From Corynebacterium sp. HMSC29G08 (GTDB lineage: Bacteria; Actinomycetota; Actinomycetes; Mycobacteriales; Mycobacteriaceae), in contig NZ_KV786209.1 in the NCBI RefSeq assembly GCF_001806875.1, forward strand, positions 520 to 64,519: DNA of 64,000 nucleotides. Reading direction: 5' to 3'. The notes under the pieces are model-generated. The model saw only the letters and a program-made list of their open reading frames with translations, had not been told where the DNA came from and searched no databases. The position numbers and the translations under genes were made by a program. Positions 17,851 to 26,088 of the stretch are shown in pieces. Each line of letters starts with the position of its first letter. Positions within the stretch are counted from its first letter, which is position 1.

Positions 17851-17869
17851 CGTTCCGAAAGGTGGAACG
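17851..17869. promoter_or_regulatory. Palindromic operator C (CGTTCC-N7-GGAACG)
   Basis: A 19-bp inverted repeat between the divergent flavoprotein hydroxylase and alpha-hydroxyacid dehydrogenase genes. It shares the core GTTCYGWWAGGYGGAAC with operator A at 10764-10782. It covers the predicted -35 region of the hydroxylase promoter on the minus strand and abuts that of the dehydrogenase (TAGAAT at 17891-17896) on the plus strand, so one protein bound here could control both. Confidence 0.6.
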
Positions 17870-17940
17870 AATATCCCAGAATCGCTCTTGTAGAATTTTT
17901 CATGTTTGAAATAGTTTTTCTCTAAGGAGCGTGTGTTTCC

Positions 17941-19215
17941 ATGGCTCGCCTTGAGCGCCAGCTGCCGGATCCAAAAGAACTGTTCAGCCTGCTGAACTTC
18001 TCCCTGCCAAGCCTGAACCGCAGGGATGTGCGCCTGTCTAAGGCGGCTGACATTCCTGACCTGCGAAAGATTGCAAAGCGCAGGACTCCCACGCCCGCAT
18101 TCGACTATGTGGATGGTGCTGCCGCGAGCGAATTTACCTATCGACGCTCACGCGAAGCCTTCGACTCCGTCGAACTGACCCCACGCGTGCTTGCTCCAAC
18201 ACCAAACATCGACCTCACCACCACCATTGCCGGCAAGAAAGCGAGTCTGCCATTCGGCATTGCTCCGACTGGGTTCACCCGCTTCATGCACTCAGAGGGC
18301 GAAAACGGGGGAGCGGCAGCGGCACGGCGTGCCGGGATCCCGTTCTCCCTATCCACCATGGGCACCCGCTCCCTTGAAGAGGTAGCCGAGGTATCACAGG
18401 AAGGCACTCGCTGGTTCCAGCTCTACCTGTGGAAAGACAAGGAAGCCTCCCTGGACCTGGTCAAGCGTGCGTGGGACAACGGCTTCGATACCCTTCTGGT
18501 CACGGTGGACACCCCCGTGACCGGCCAGCGCCTACGTGATGCGCGTAATGGCATGACCATCCCGCCAAGACTCACACTGAAAACGGTGCTGGATGCGTCC
18601 TACCGCCCGGAGTGGTGGTTTAACTTCCTGACCACAGACTCACTTAAATTCGCCTCACTGAGCGATTCGGCAACAGACCTGCCGTCTTTGATCAACAACA
18701 TGTTTGATCCTGACCTGTCCATGGAAGACCTAGAGTGGATCCGCTCCGTCTGGCCGGGCAAGCTCTTTGTCAAGGGTGTGCTCACGCCGGAAGATGCACT
18801 GCGCATGATCAATGCTGGCGCAGACGGCCTGGTGGTGTCCAACCACGGTGGCCGCCAGCTGGATAAAGCACCGTTGTCTATCCAGGCGCTGCCCGGCATC
18901 CGCGAGGCGGTTGGCCAAGACGTGGAGATCATCTTAGACTCAGGCATTCTCTACGGCAGCGACATCATCGCAGCCCTTGCACTCGGCGCTGACTTCGCCC
19001 TCATTGGCCGCGCCTACCTCTACGGTCTGATGGCCGGTGGCGAAGAAGGTGTCACCCGAGTCGTTGAGATCCTTGAACAAGAGATGCGCACCTCAATGGC
19101 GCTGATGGGCATCAGCACTATCGAGCAGTTGAAGGGTTCTGGCCAGGTGAATCCACAGTGGAAGTCACAGTGGCGTCCCACGCACGAAGAAACGCATCCG
19201 TCTCCTCTGCGTTAG
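17941..19215 (+). CDS. FMN-dependent alpha-hydroxyacid dehydrogenase (LldD-like)
   Basis: Protein of 424 aa of the glycolate oxidase/L-lactate dehydrogenase/mandelate dehydrogenase family. It has AFDYVDGAAASEFTYRR near the start, LPFGIAPTGF, RWFQLYLWKD, LLVTVDTPV, the catalytic-His motif LVVSNHGGRQLD and the FMN-phosphate motif GADFALIGRAYLYG. It oxidises a 2-hydroxyacid to the 2-oxoacid. LldD (L-lactate) is the default call, but the island context allows an aromatic hydroxyacid such as a mandelate or phenyllactate. AAGGAG precedes the ATG. Its last 98 bp overlap the convergent aminotransferase gene. Confidence 0.8.
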   Translation: MARLERQLPDPKELFSLLNFSLPSLNRRDVRLSKAADIPDLRKIAKRRTPTPAFDYVDGAAASEFTYRRSREAFDSVELTPRVLAPTPNIDLTTTIAGKKASLPFGIAPTGFTRFMHSEGENGGAAAARRAGIPFSLSTMGTRSLEEVAEVSQEGTRWFQLYLWKDKEASLDLVKRAWDNGFDTLLVTVDTPVTGQRLRDARNGMTIPPRLTLKTVLDASYRPEWWFNFLTTDSLKFASLSDSATDLPSLINNMFDPDLSMEDLEWIRSVWPGKLFVKGVLTPEDALRMINAGADGLVVSNHGGRQLDKAPLSIQALPGIREAVGQDVEIILDSGILYGSDIIAALALGADFALIGRAYLYGLMAGGEEGVTRVVEILEQEMRTSMALMGISTIEQLKGSGQVNPQWKSQWRPTHEETHPSPLR

Positions 19216-20203
19216 TTACGGTGACGCGAATGCCGTCCTCAAACGGGCGCACAAGCACACCAGCCTCGGCGAGGCGTTTGGCAACGTCGCGGGGGTCTTT
19301 GAGAAGTTGAGCTGCCGGAATCCAGACAAAGTTGCTCTGCGATTCCGGCGTGCCAAACGGGGCAAGCGCAGCTACCACACGCTCGCGCTTGGCGACGGTC
19401 TCTTCCACGCGGCGAGCCAACTCATCTTCGGCAGCGAGGGAGGCAAGCGCACCAGTTTGGGCGACCATGCCCACGGAAAACGGCACAGCCACCTTGTTTA
19501 ATGCCTCAATAATCTCGGCGGGGCCAAAGGCGTAACCAATACGCGCGCCCGCCAGGCCGTAGGCCTTGGAGAACGTGCGCAACCCAACGAGGTTCGGATA
19601 CTTGAGAATCTCTTCATCAGCCACCGGGGTATCGGCGGCCTGGTTGTACTCAAAGTAGGCCTCATCCAACGCCACGAGAACGTCTTCGGGCACCTTCGCC
19701 ATAAAGTCGGTGAACTCTTGAGTAGTGATGGTGGTTGAGGTGGGGTTGTTCGGGTTGCAGACGAAGATCAGCTTTGTGCGCTCAGTTACCGCCGCAGCTA
19801 GCGTGTCAAGGTCCAGCCGGTAATCCTCAGTCAACGGTGCCGTTACCGGTGTTGCACCAGCCACCTTGACAAAGATGGGGTAGGCCTCGAAGCTGCGCCA
19901 GGGAAAGACCACTTCATCCCCAGGCTGCGCCGTAATGTAGACCAGCTGCTGGCACAGGGCAGACGAGCCGGTACCAACCGCGATCTGCTCGACCGGAAGC
20001 CCCAAGTGCGTGCCAAGTGCCGCACGAATATCCACAGCGCCCATGTCCGGGTAACGGTTGATCTGTGACAATGACGCCACCATTGCCTCATGAGCGCTGG
20101 GCAGCGGGCCCTCTGCAATCTCATTAGAAGACAGCTTTACTGCCTTGTCATTGCGGGCGCCGGGTACATATGCGGCTACTTGTTCAAGATCTTTGCGGAT
20201 CAC
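19118..20203 (-). CDS. pat: Aromatic amino acid aminotransferase
   Basis: PLP-dependent aminotransferase of 361 aa close to corynebacterial Pat and related to HisC. It shows KLSSNE, NRYPDMGAVDIR, GTGSSALCQQLV, CNPNNPTS, DEAYFEY and the PLP-lysine motif TFSKAYGLAGARIGYAFG. It interconverts phenylalanine or tyrosine and their 2-oxoacids. The start is GTG at 20203, overlapping the permease TGA as GTGA with AGAGGTGG upstream, so the two are translationally coupled. The C-terminal tail extends about 20 residues into the convergent alpha-hydroxyacid dehydrogenase gene. Confidence 0.88.
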   Translation of the reverse strand: MIRKDLEQVAAYVPGARNDKAVKLSSNEIAEGPLPSAHEAMVASLSQINRYPDMGAVDIRAALGTHLGLPVEQIAVGTGSSALCQQLVYITAQPGDEVVFPWRSFEAYPIFVKVAGATPVTAPLTEDYRLDLDTLAAAVTERTKLIFVCNPNNPTSTTITTQEFTDFMAKVPEDVLVALDEAYFEYNQAADTPVADEEILKYPNLVGLRTFSKAYGLAGARIGYAFGPAEIIEALNKVAVPFSVGMVAQTGALASLAAEDELARRVEETVAKRERVVAALAPFGTPESQSNFVWIPAAQLLKDPRDVAKRLAEAGVLVRPFEDGIRVTVTNAEETDAFLRAWDATVTSTVDSPGQNPSTAR

Positions 20204-21552
20204 TTGACCCACCTCTTTCTCACATTGCCAATGATGGTTAGTGTCAAAATCCACGCCACAAGCGTGAATAGGCCCATACGGTACTCCGGCAAGTACGCCA
20301 TCATTGCGAGCACCGCAATGAAAAACGCAATGCAGATCCAGTTTGCAACCGGGTACAGCGGCGCCTTGAAATGCGATTCCTTGCCCGCAGCATCCATGCG
20401 CTTGCGGAAGTTCAGGTGAGATACGCAGATACCGGCCCACGTGATCAGCTCTGTGCCCACGATGATGGCCAAAAGCACCGCAAAGATCTTGCCTTCAAAG
20501 AAGTAGTTCAAGATCACCACCACACCCATCAACGCGCCGTTGAACAATAAGGCGTTGAAGGGGAGTCCCTTCTCACTGGTTTTTGCAAGCGCAGCAGGTG
20601 CCTGGCCGCTGCGCGCCAGGTCTCGCAGGGTGCGTGCGCCGGAATAGGTCATGGTGTTGAGCACGGAGGCGACAGCGATCACAATGACCACGTTCAGCAA
20701 CGTCGCCGCGCCGTCGTAACCAACGCCAGTCAGCACACGGATGAACGGGCTTTCATTGGACTCCTGTTCATTCCACGGGGCAAGCAGCAAAATTGTGCCA
20801 ATACCGCCGATGTAGAACACCAGGATTCGCCAAATCACGGAGCGTACAGCCCGCGGGATGGCGTGGTCCGGGTCGTCTGCCTCACCTGCAGCGGTGCCGA
20901 TTGACATGATGCCGCCAAAGGTAAAGGTCACAGCCACGAGCGCAAACATCACGCCGCTAAGCCCATTTGGCATGAACCCGCCGTGTGCAGTGAGATGCTG
21001 CGTGCCAATCGCCGGCTCCGGACCGAGACCAAACACAAGCAGCATCCCTAAGATAATCATCAGGACAAGGGCCGTGACCTTGGCCAAGGAAAGCCAGTAC
21101 TCGGTCTCAGCGAACACGCTTACACGGAGCAGGTTCAGGCCTAAAACAACAATCAGGGACACCAGCGCGGTAATCCAGTGGGGGAAGCCCGGGAACCAGA
21201 AATCCAAGAACGTACCCAGTGCGGTCATCTCCAACATGCCCACCACGATGGTGGTAAACCACCAGTTCCAGCCAGTGATAAAACCTGCCCAGCGGCCGAT
21301 GTACTCACGCGAATACGCCGCGAAAGAACCAGAGGTCGGATGCTCTACCGCCATCTCTCCCAGCATGCGCATGAGAAAGAACACGATGACGCCAACGAGT
21401 GCAAAAGACAAAAGCACCGCCGGACCCGCATATTGAATGGAGTCGGCGGAGCCAAGGAAAAGGCCCGTGCCAATTGCTGAGCCGAAGGCAATCATCTGCA
21501 ACTGGCGGGATTTCACCCGCCGTTGCAACCCTGTTTCTTCGAGAGTGGTCAT
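20200..21552 (-). CDS. Amino-acid permease, APC superfamily (AAT family)
   Basis: Twelve-helix proton-coupled amino acid permease of 450 aa. The N-terminal LQRRVKSRQLQMIAFGSAIGTGLFLGS and the GEMAVEHPTSGSFAAYSREYIG loop are classic for the AroP/GabP/CycA group. Coupling to the aromatic aminotransferase gene suggests aromatic amino acids as cargo, but that is inferred from position. The start is the ATG at 21552. Confidence 0.87.
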   Translation of the reverse strand: MTTLEETGLQRRVKSRQLQMIAFGSAIGTGLFLGSADSIQYAGPAVLLSFALVGVIVFFLMRMLGEMAVEHPTSGSFAAYSREYIGRWAGFITGWNWWFTTIVVGMLEMTALGTFLDFWFPGFPHWITALVSLIVVLGLNLLRVSVFAETEYWLSLAKVTALVLMIILGMLLVFGLGPEPAIGTQHLTAHGGFMPNGLSGVMFALVAVTFTFGGIMSIGTAAGEADDPDHAIPRAVRSVIWRILVFYIGGIGTILLLAPWNEQESNESPFIRVLTGVGYDGAATLLNVVIVIAVASVLNTMTYSGARTLRDLARSGQAPAALAKTSEKGLPFNALLFNGALMGVVVILNYFFEGKIFAVLLAIIVGTELITWAGICVSHLNFRKRMDAAGKESHFKAPLYPVANWICIAFFIAVLAMMAYLPEYRMGLFTLVAWILTLTIIGNVRKRWVK

Positions 21553-21601
21553 GGGCTCACTGTAGCGAGCACCCTTGACCACGCACCGAACGCCCTAGGG
21601 C

Positions 21602-22579
21602 TTAGGCCTGCCCCTCAAACAAGGTGGTCACGGAACCATTCTCAAAGATTTCACGAATGGTCTTCGCCAGAAGCGGCGCGATTGACAGCACGGTGAGGTT
21701 CTTCCAACCCTCGGTGTCCTGAGGCAAGGTATCAGTGGTGATGACCTCTTCGGCACCGCAATCGCTCAGACGCTCACGAGCCGGATCGGAGAACACGCCG
21801 TGGGTGCATGCAATCACGACAGACTTGGCGCCTGCCTCCTTGAGCACGCCCACAGCGCCGGCAATGGTGCCGCCGGTATCAATCATGTCATCCATGAGGA
21901 TGCAGTCCTTGCCCTCAACCTCGCCCACTACGCGGTTGGAAACAACCTTGTTCGCGGCGTCAATGTCGCGGGTCTTGTGCACGAAAGCCATCGGCGCATC
22001 GCCCAGCATGTTGGCCCACTTCTCAGCGGACTTCACACGACCGGCGTCAGGGGAAACCACAACCAGGTTGTCCAGGGAGTACTTGGACTTGATGTAGTCC
22101 ACCAAGATCGGCTGAGCATGCATGTGGTCCACCGGACCATCGAAGAAGCCCTGGATCTGGTCCGTGTGCAGATCCACTGACACGATGCGGTCAGCGCCAG
22201 CTGCGGACAGCAGGTCTGCCACCAGGCGAGCGGAAATCGGCTCACGGCCGCGGTGTTTCTTGTCTTGGCGAGCGTACGGGTAGAACGGCAGGATCGCCGT
22301 AATGCGCTTTGCGGAGCCACGTTTCAGCGCGTCAATCATGATCAGCTGCTCCATCAGCCACTTGTTCAGCGGCTGTGCGTGGGACTGCATAACAAAGCAG
22401 TCGGAGCCGCGGACAGATTCCTCGAAGCGGATGAAGATTTCACCATTTGCAAAATCGCGGGCGGTGGTGGGGACCAGCTCAATCCCCAAGGCCTTGGCTA
22501 CAGCTTCAGCAAGCTCGGGGTGGGCCCTGCCGGTGAACAGCTTGAGGTCCTTGTGACTTTCCGTCGAGTATCCAGTCAT
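21602..22579 (-). CDS. prs: Ribose-phosphate pyrophosphokinase
   Basis: PRPP synthetase of 325 aa that makes 5-phosphoribosyl diphosphate from ribose-5-phosphate and ATP. It has the flexible-loop region FYPYARQDKKHRGREPIS, VDLHTDQIQGFFD, and the PRPP-binding loop CILMDDMIDTGGTIAGA. It starts 5 nt after the glmU stop, the order seen across mycobacteria and corynebacteria. Confidence 0.97.
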   Translation of the reverse strand: MTGYSTESHKDLKLFTGRAHPELAEAVAKALGIELVPTTARDFANGEIFIRFEESVRGSDCFVMQSHAQPLNKWLMEQLIMIDALKRGSAKRITAILPFYPYARQDKKHRGREPISARLVADLLSAAGADRIVSVDLHTDQIQGFFDGPVDHMHAQPILVDYIKSKYSLDNLVVVSPDAGRVKSAEKWANMLGDAPMAFVHKTRDIDAANKVVSNRVVGEVEGKDCILMDDMIDTGGTIAGAVGVLKEAGAKSVVIACTHGVFSDPARERLSDCGAEEVITTDTLPQDTEGWKNLTVLSIAPLLAKTIREIFENGSVTTLFEGQA

Positions 22580-22584
22580 GTAAG

Positions 22585-24039
22585 TTATTGCCCTTCCGTA
22601 GACGCTTCGCGTGCTCGCTTTGCAGCCTCAGCTGCATCGGTGCCCGGGCGGCGCTTTTCCACCCAGCCTTCGATGTTGCGCTGGCGGCCTTCCTTGATGG
22701 CCAGCGCACCCGCTGGCACATCTTCAGTCACCACTGTACCTGCGCCGGTATACGCCCCATCACCAATGGTCAGTGGTGCGACAAACATGGTGTCCGAGCC
22801 GGTGCGGCAGTAGTCACCGATGGTGGTGTGGTGCTTGTTCACCCCGTCGTAGTTAGCAAACACGGAGCTTGCGCCGATATTGCTGTGTTTGCCCACTGTT
22901 GCGTCCCCGATGTAGGTCAGGTGCGGGACCTTGGAGCCTTCGCCAATCTTGGCGTTCTTGGACTCCACGAAGCCGCCGAGCTTGCCGCGTGCGCCAAGCT
23001 CGGTACCCGGGCGGATGTAGGTAAACGGGCCGACGGTAGCTTCTTCACCAATCACGCCGAGCTCGCCCTGGGTGCGCACGACCTTGGCGCCTGCGCCGAC
23101 TTCCATGTCGGTCAGCGTGGTGTCGGGTCCGAGCTCTGCGCGGTCCCCAATCACGGTGGAGCCCCACAGCTGGGTGTTCGGGTGAATGATCACGTCGCGG
23201 CCGATCTCTACCTCGACACCAATCCAGGTGGTGTCCGGGTCGATCACCGTGGCGCCGGCACGCATGGCGCGCTCCACTAGACGACGGTTGAGTTCCTTAC
23301 CTGCAGCGGCAAGCTGGACGCGGTCGTTGACACCGGCAAGCTCGCGGGCGTCGGGGGCGATGAATGCGGCGACCTTCCGTCCATCATTACGCGCAATGCT
23401 CAGCACATCCGTGATGTAGAGCTCACCCTGCGCATTGTCCGTGGTCAGGTGTGTCAAGGCATCGCGCAGCACGGCACCGTCAAAAGCGAAGACTCCAGAG
23501 TTGACCTCGTGTACGCGGCGCTGCTCATCGGTGGCATCCTTTTCCTCGACGATGCGCTGGACATCACCGGCTTCGTCGCGGATGATGCGCCCGTAGCCCG
23601 TGGGGTTGTCAAACTCCAGGCTGAGCACCGTCACAGCGGCGTGTTCCTGCTCATGCTTTTCAACGAGGCGCTCAATCGTCTCCGCAGTCAACAACGGCAC
23701 GTCACCGTTGGTAACCACAACGGTGCCGTCGAAATCAGGAATGGCACTCAAACCAATCTGTACTGCGTGCCCGGTGCCGTGCTGTTCCTCCTGAACAGCC
23801 TGGCGCACCTCAATGCCCATCTGTTGTGCAATCGTGTCCACGGCAGGAGAGACCTGGTCACGCTGGTGGCCAACTACGGCAACGAGGTAGTTTGGGTGCA
23901 CACCAGCGGCAGCGTGCAGGGAGTGGGACAACAGGCTGCGTCCGCCGATTTCGTGCAGCGTTTTCTGCCGGTCCGACTTCATACGAGTTCCGGCCCCAGC
24001 TGCGAGTACAACTACGGCACGTTGCTTCTTAGAATCCAT
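22585..24039 (-). CDS. glmU: Bifunctional UDP-GlcNAc pyrophosphorylase / glucosamine-1-P acetyltransferase
   Basis: Enzyme of 484 aa making UDP-GlcNAc for peptidoglycan. The N-terminal uridylyltransferase starts VVVLAAGAGTRMKSDRQKTLH and has VTNGDVPLL; the C-terminal left-handed beta-helix contains hexapeptide repeats and the acetyltransferase region (NAKIGEGSKVPHLTYIGDA, NYDGVNKHHTTIGD). The ATG at 24039 lies 10 nt after the MFS stop; the longer frame starting at 24066 would overlap that gene and is not preferred. Confidence 0.97.
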   Translation of the reverse strand: MDSKKQRAVVVLAAGAGTRMKSDRQKTLHEIGGRSLLSHSLHAAAGVHPNYLVAVVGHQRDQVSPAVDTIAQQMGIEVRQAVQEEQHGTGHAVQIGLSAIPDFDGTVVVTNGDVPLLTAETIERLVEKHEQEHAAVTVLSLEFDNPTGYGRIIRDEAGDVQRIVEEKDATDEQRRVHEVNSGVFAFDGAVLRDALTHLTTDNAQGELYITDVLSIARNDGRKVAAFIAPDARELAGVNDRVQLAAAGKELNRRLVERAMRAGATVIDPDTTWIGVEVEIGRDVIIHPNTQLWGSTVIGDRAELGPDTTLTDMEVGAGAKVVRTQGELGVIGEEATVGPFTYIRPGTELGARGKLGGFVESKNAKIGEGSKVPHLTYIGDATVGKHSNIGASSVFANYDGVNKHHTTIGDYCRTGSDTMFVAPLTIGDGAYTGAGTVVTEDVPAGALAIKEGRQRNIEGWVEKRRPGTDAAEAAKRAREASTEGQ

Positions 24040-24049
24040 GCCGCACAGT

Positions 24050-25270
24050 TTAACGCTTAGAGACATCCTTCAACCGGGATGCACCAACAACACCGGCAAA
24101 GCCAACTACTGCCAGGAAGATCAACGCCGACTGTGGGCCCATGAGCGAGATCACGGAAGATACTGCGCCGACGGCCAACAGGACGATTCCCATCACCGTG
24201 TTGGAAGCACCAGTGATCAACGTGCGGGTATCACCCTCCGCCATATCCACCAGGTACGTCTTGCGGCTGACACGAACCGCAGTGTGCGCCAGGTTGACCA
24301 GGAAAAACCCGAGCGGCATTACCCACGCATTTACGCCGTCTGGAAGCGTTGAAGCACCCAAGACCAGCAACACCAGCACAACAGACGCGACGCCTGCGCC
24401 CCACGCCATAGTCTGCTTGGAGAAGCGGTCCGACCACAGACCCGAGATGCGACCACCAAGCAGGCTTGCGCCGCCTGAGGCGATGACAAACGCGCCAAGG
24501 CCCTTAAGGTCTGCACCCGTCTGGCTAGCCAATACGACAATAAATGGCGTAGAGAGCGCAGTGACCAGCATCAGGGAACGCACCACCAGGAAGCGCTGGA
24601 GGTCTTTGTTGCCCCTGACCAGCCCTAAAATATCGCGAAAACTCGCCGTGTCTTTCTTGGAGTCCTCCGGCTCTGGCTCATCGATGCCTTGAAACACCAA
24701 AGACGCCAACGCCCACGTCACCGCACCTGCAAACAGCAACACGTGCAACGACACGTCAACGAACATGAGCCCCACGCCAACCGCCAGCGTAAACGCGCCG
24801 GCAAGGGCGGTTGCACGCCCCGTGATCTCACCACGCTTGCCCTTGGAAATCGTTCTTCCCTGGACGTCTTTGCCAGCAATCGAGCACAAAGAGCGGAACA
24901 CCGCGTGGACGGCAAGCAGGATGATGGTGAAAAGGCCGAGCAACGTGGCGTCGAAAAGCAAGGCACTGATCGCAATGCCCATGGCTGCCGCAAACTGCCC
25001 CCAGGAGCCGAGTAGCCATACTCGTTTGCGTGAGCGTTGTGAGGTCACCCACGGGCTCAAAAATGCCTGCGGCAACATCGACAGGGACTCGCGCACCGGT
25101 ACGAGCAGCGACGTGAACACGTGCGGAACACCTGCCGCGGAAAACAACCAGGGAAGGACCGTTTTCGGAGCAACAATCTGGTCACCAATGTTTTGCAGGC
25201 CGTTGGACCAAATGAAACGACGGGCGTTGTGCTCTTCCGCGTGCTCTTCTGTGCGAGGCTGGTTGTTCAT
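24050..25270 (-). CDS. MFS transporter upstream of glmU
   Basis: Major facilitator-like protein of 406 aa with about 12 helices. It starts MNNQPRTEEHAEEHNARRF, then GLQNIGDQIVAPKTVLPWLF; a cytoplasmic loop with QGIDEPEPEDSKK separates the two halves. The cargo is unknown. It is the first gene of an MFS-glmU-prs operon. The start at 25270 avoids overlap with tRNA-Gln, into which the raw open frame runs. Confidence 0.75.
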   Translation of the reverse strand: MNNQPRTEEHAEEHNARRFIWSNGLQNIGDQIVAPKTVLPWLFSAAGVPHVFTSLLVPVRESLSMLPQAFLSPWVTSQRSRKRVWLLGSWGQFAAAMGIAISALLFDATLLGLFTIILLAVHAVFRSLCSIAGKDVQGRTISKGKRGEITGRATALAGAFTLAVGVGLMFVDVSLHVLLFAGAVTWALASLVFQGIDEPEPEDSKKDTASFRDILGLVRGNKDLQRFLVVRSLMLVTALSTPFIVVLASQTGADLKGLGAFVIASGGASLLGGRISGLWSDRFSKQTMAWGAGVASVVLVLLVLGASTLPDGVNAWVMPLGFFLVNLAHTAVRVSRKTYLVDMAEGDTRTLITGASNTVMGIVLLAVGAVSSVISLMGPQSALIFLAVVGFAGVVGASRLKDVSKR

Positions 25271-25321
25271 ACTGCGGATAGTAGTCCTAGCGCAGAAATG
25301 AAAAGGTACAGAAATGAAAAG

Positions 25322-25393
25322 CTTCCCCACCAGGACTCGAACCTAGAATGACGGTACCAAAAACCGTAGTGTTGCCAATTACACCATGGGGAA
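25322..25393 (-). tRNA. tRNA-Gln (UUG)
   Basis: A 72-nt cloverleaf: acceptor TTCCCCA/TGGGGAA, D stem GTGT/ACAC, anticodon stem ACGGT/ACCGT around loop TTTTGGT (anticodon TTG), short variable loop CATT, T stem CTAGG/CCTGG with TTCGAGT, discriminator G. The 3' CCA is not encoded. It sits between the MFS-glmU-prs operon and the TetR-mfd pair. Confidence 0.95.
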
Positions 25394-25470
25394 TAGCATC
25401 GCTGATTGTAGACTACGCGCGGCCGCCGCCAAAGACGGGGTGGTGGGGGTAACCCTCTAAGCTAGGAAAT

Positions 25471-26085
25471 ATGGCTCGAACTCGAATGACTGCTCCTCAG
25501 CGCAGGGAGCAACTAATGGGTGTTGGTCGCCAGGCATTCGCCGAGCGCGGCTTCGACGGCATCTCCATGGAAGAGATCGCCGCGCGAGCTGGTGTGTCCA
25601 AGCCTGTGGTCTATGAGCACTTTGGCAGCAAAGTAGGCCTCTACCAGGAGGTTGTGCGCTTGGAGATGACCCGCCTGGAGGAGGCAATCACTTCTTCCAT
25701 CCAGTCCGGCAGGTGGCGCGAGCGCATTGAGCGCGGTGTGTTGGCGCTGCTGACGTATGTGGAGGACGAGACGGATGGTTTTGTCATCTTGGCCCACGGC
25801 CAGCTGCCTGGGGAGGGTCGAACATATTCCACCATTCTCAACCGTGTGACCGCACAGGTGAGTTACCTACTGGGGGAGGCGTTTAAGCACCGCGGGCTCG
25901 ACTCGGCGATGGCGGGCCTGTACGGTCAGGCCCTTGTTGGCACTGTTTCCAACTCCGCGTTGTGGTGGTTGGATGAGCGTAAACCGGACAAGCATACGGT
26001 TGCGGCGCACATTTCTAACCTTTGTTGGAACGGGTTACGGGGGATGGAAGCACAGCCGCGTGTGTATGGAGATAAGGAAGCGTAG
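25471..26085 (+). CDS. TetR-family transcriptional regulator
   Basis: Regulator of 204 aa. The N-terminal helix-turn-helix is clear: RREQLMGVGRQAFAERGFDG, then ISMEEIAARAGVSKPVVYEHFGSK. The C-terminal ligand-binding domain is family-diverse, so the effector is unknown. It ends 3 nt before mfd, whose Shine-Dalgarno (AAGGAAG) lies within this gene's last codons, so the two genes are cotranscribed. A TetR gene in front of mfd is, to my recollection, also the mycobacterial arrangement. Confidence 0.88.
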   Translation: MARTRMTAPQRREQLMGVGRQAFAERGFDGISMEEIAARAGVSKPVVYEHFGSKVGLYQEVVRLEMTRLEEAITSSIQSGRWRERIERGVLALLTYVEDETDGFVILAHGQLPGEGRTYSTILNRVTAQVSYLLGEAFKHRGLDSAMAGLYGQALVGTVSNSALWWLDERKPDKHTVAAHISNLCWNGLRGMEAQPRVYGDKEA

Positions 26086-26088
26086 AAC

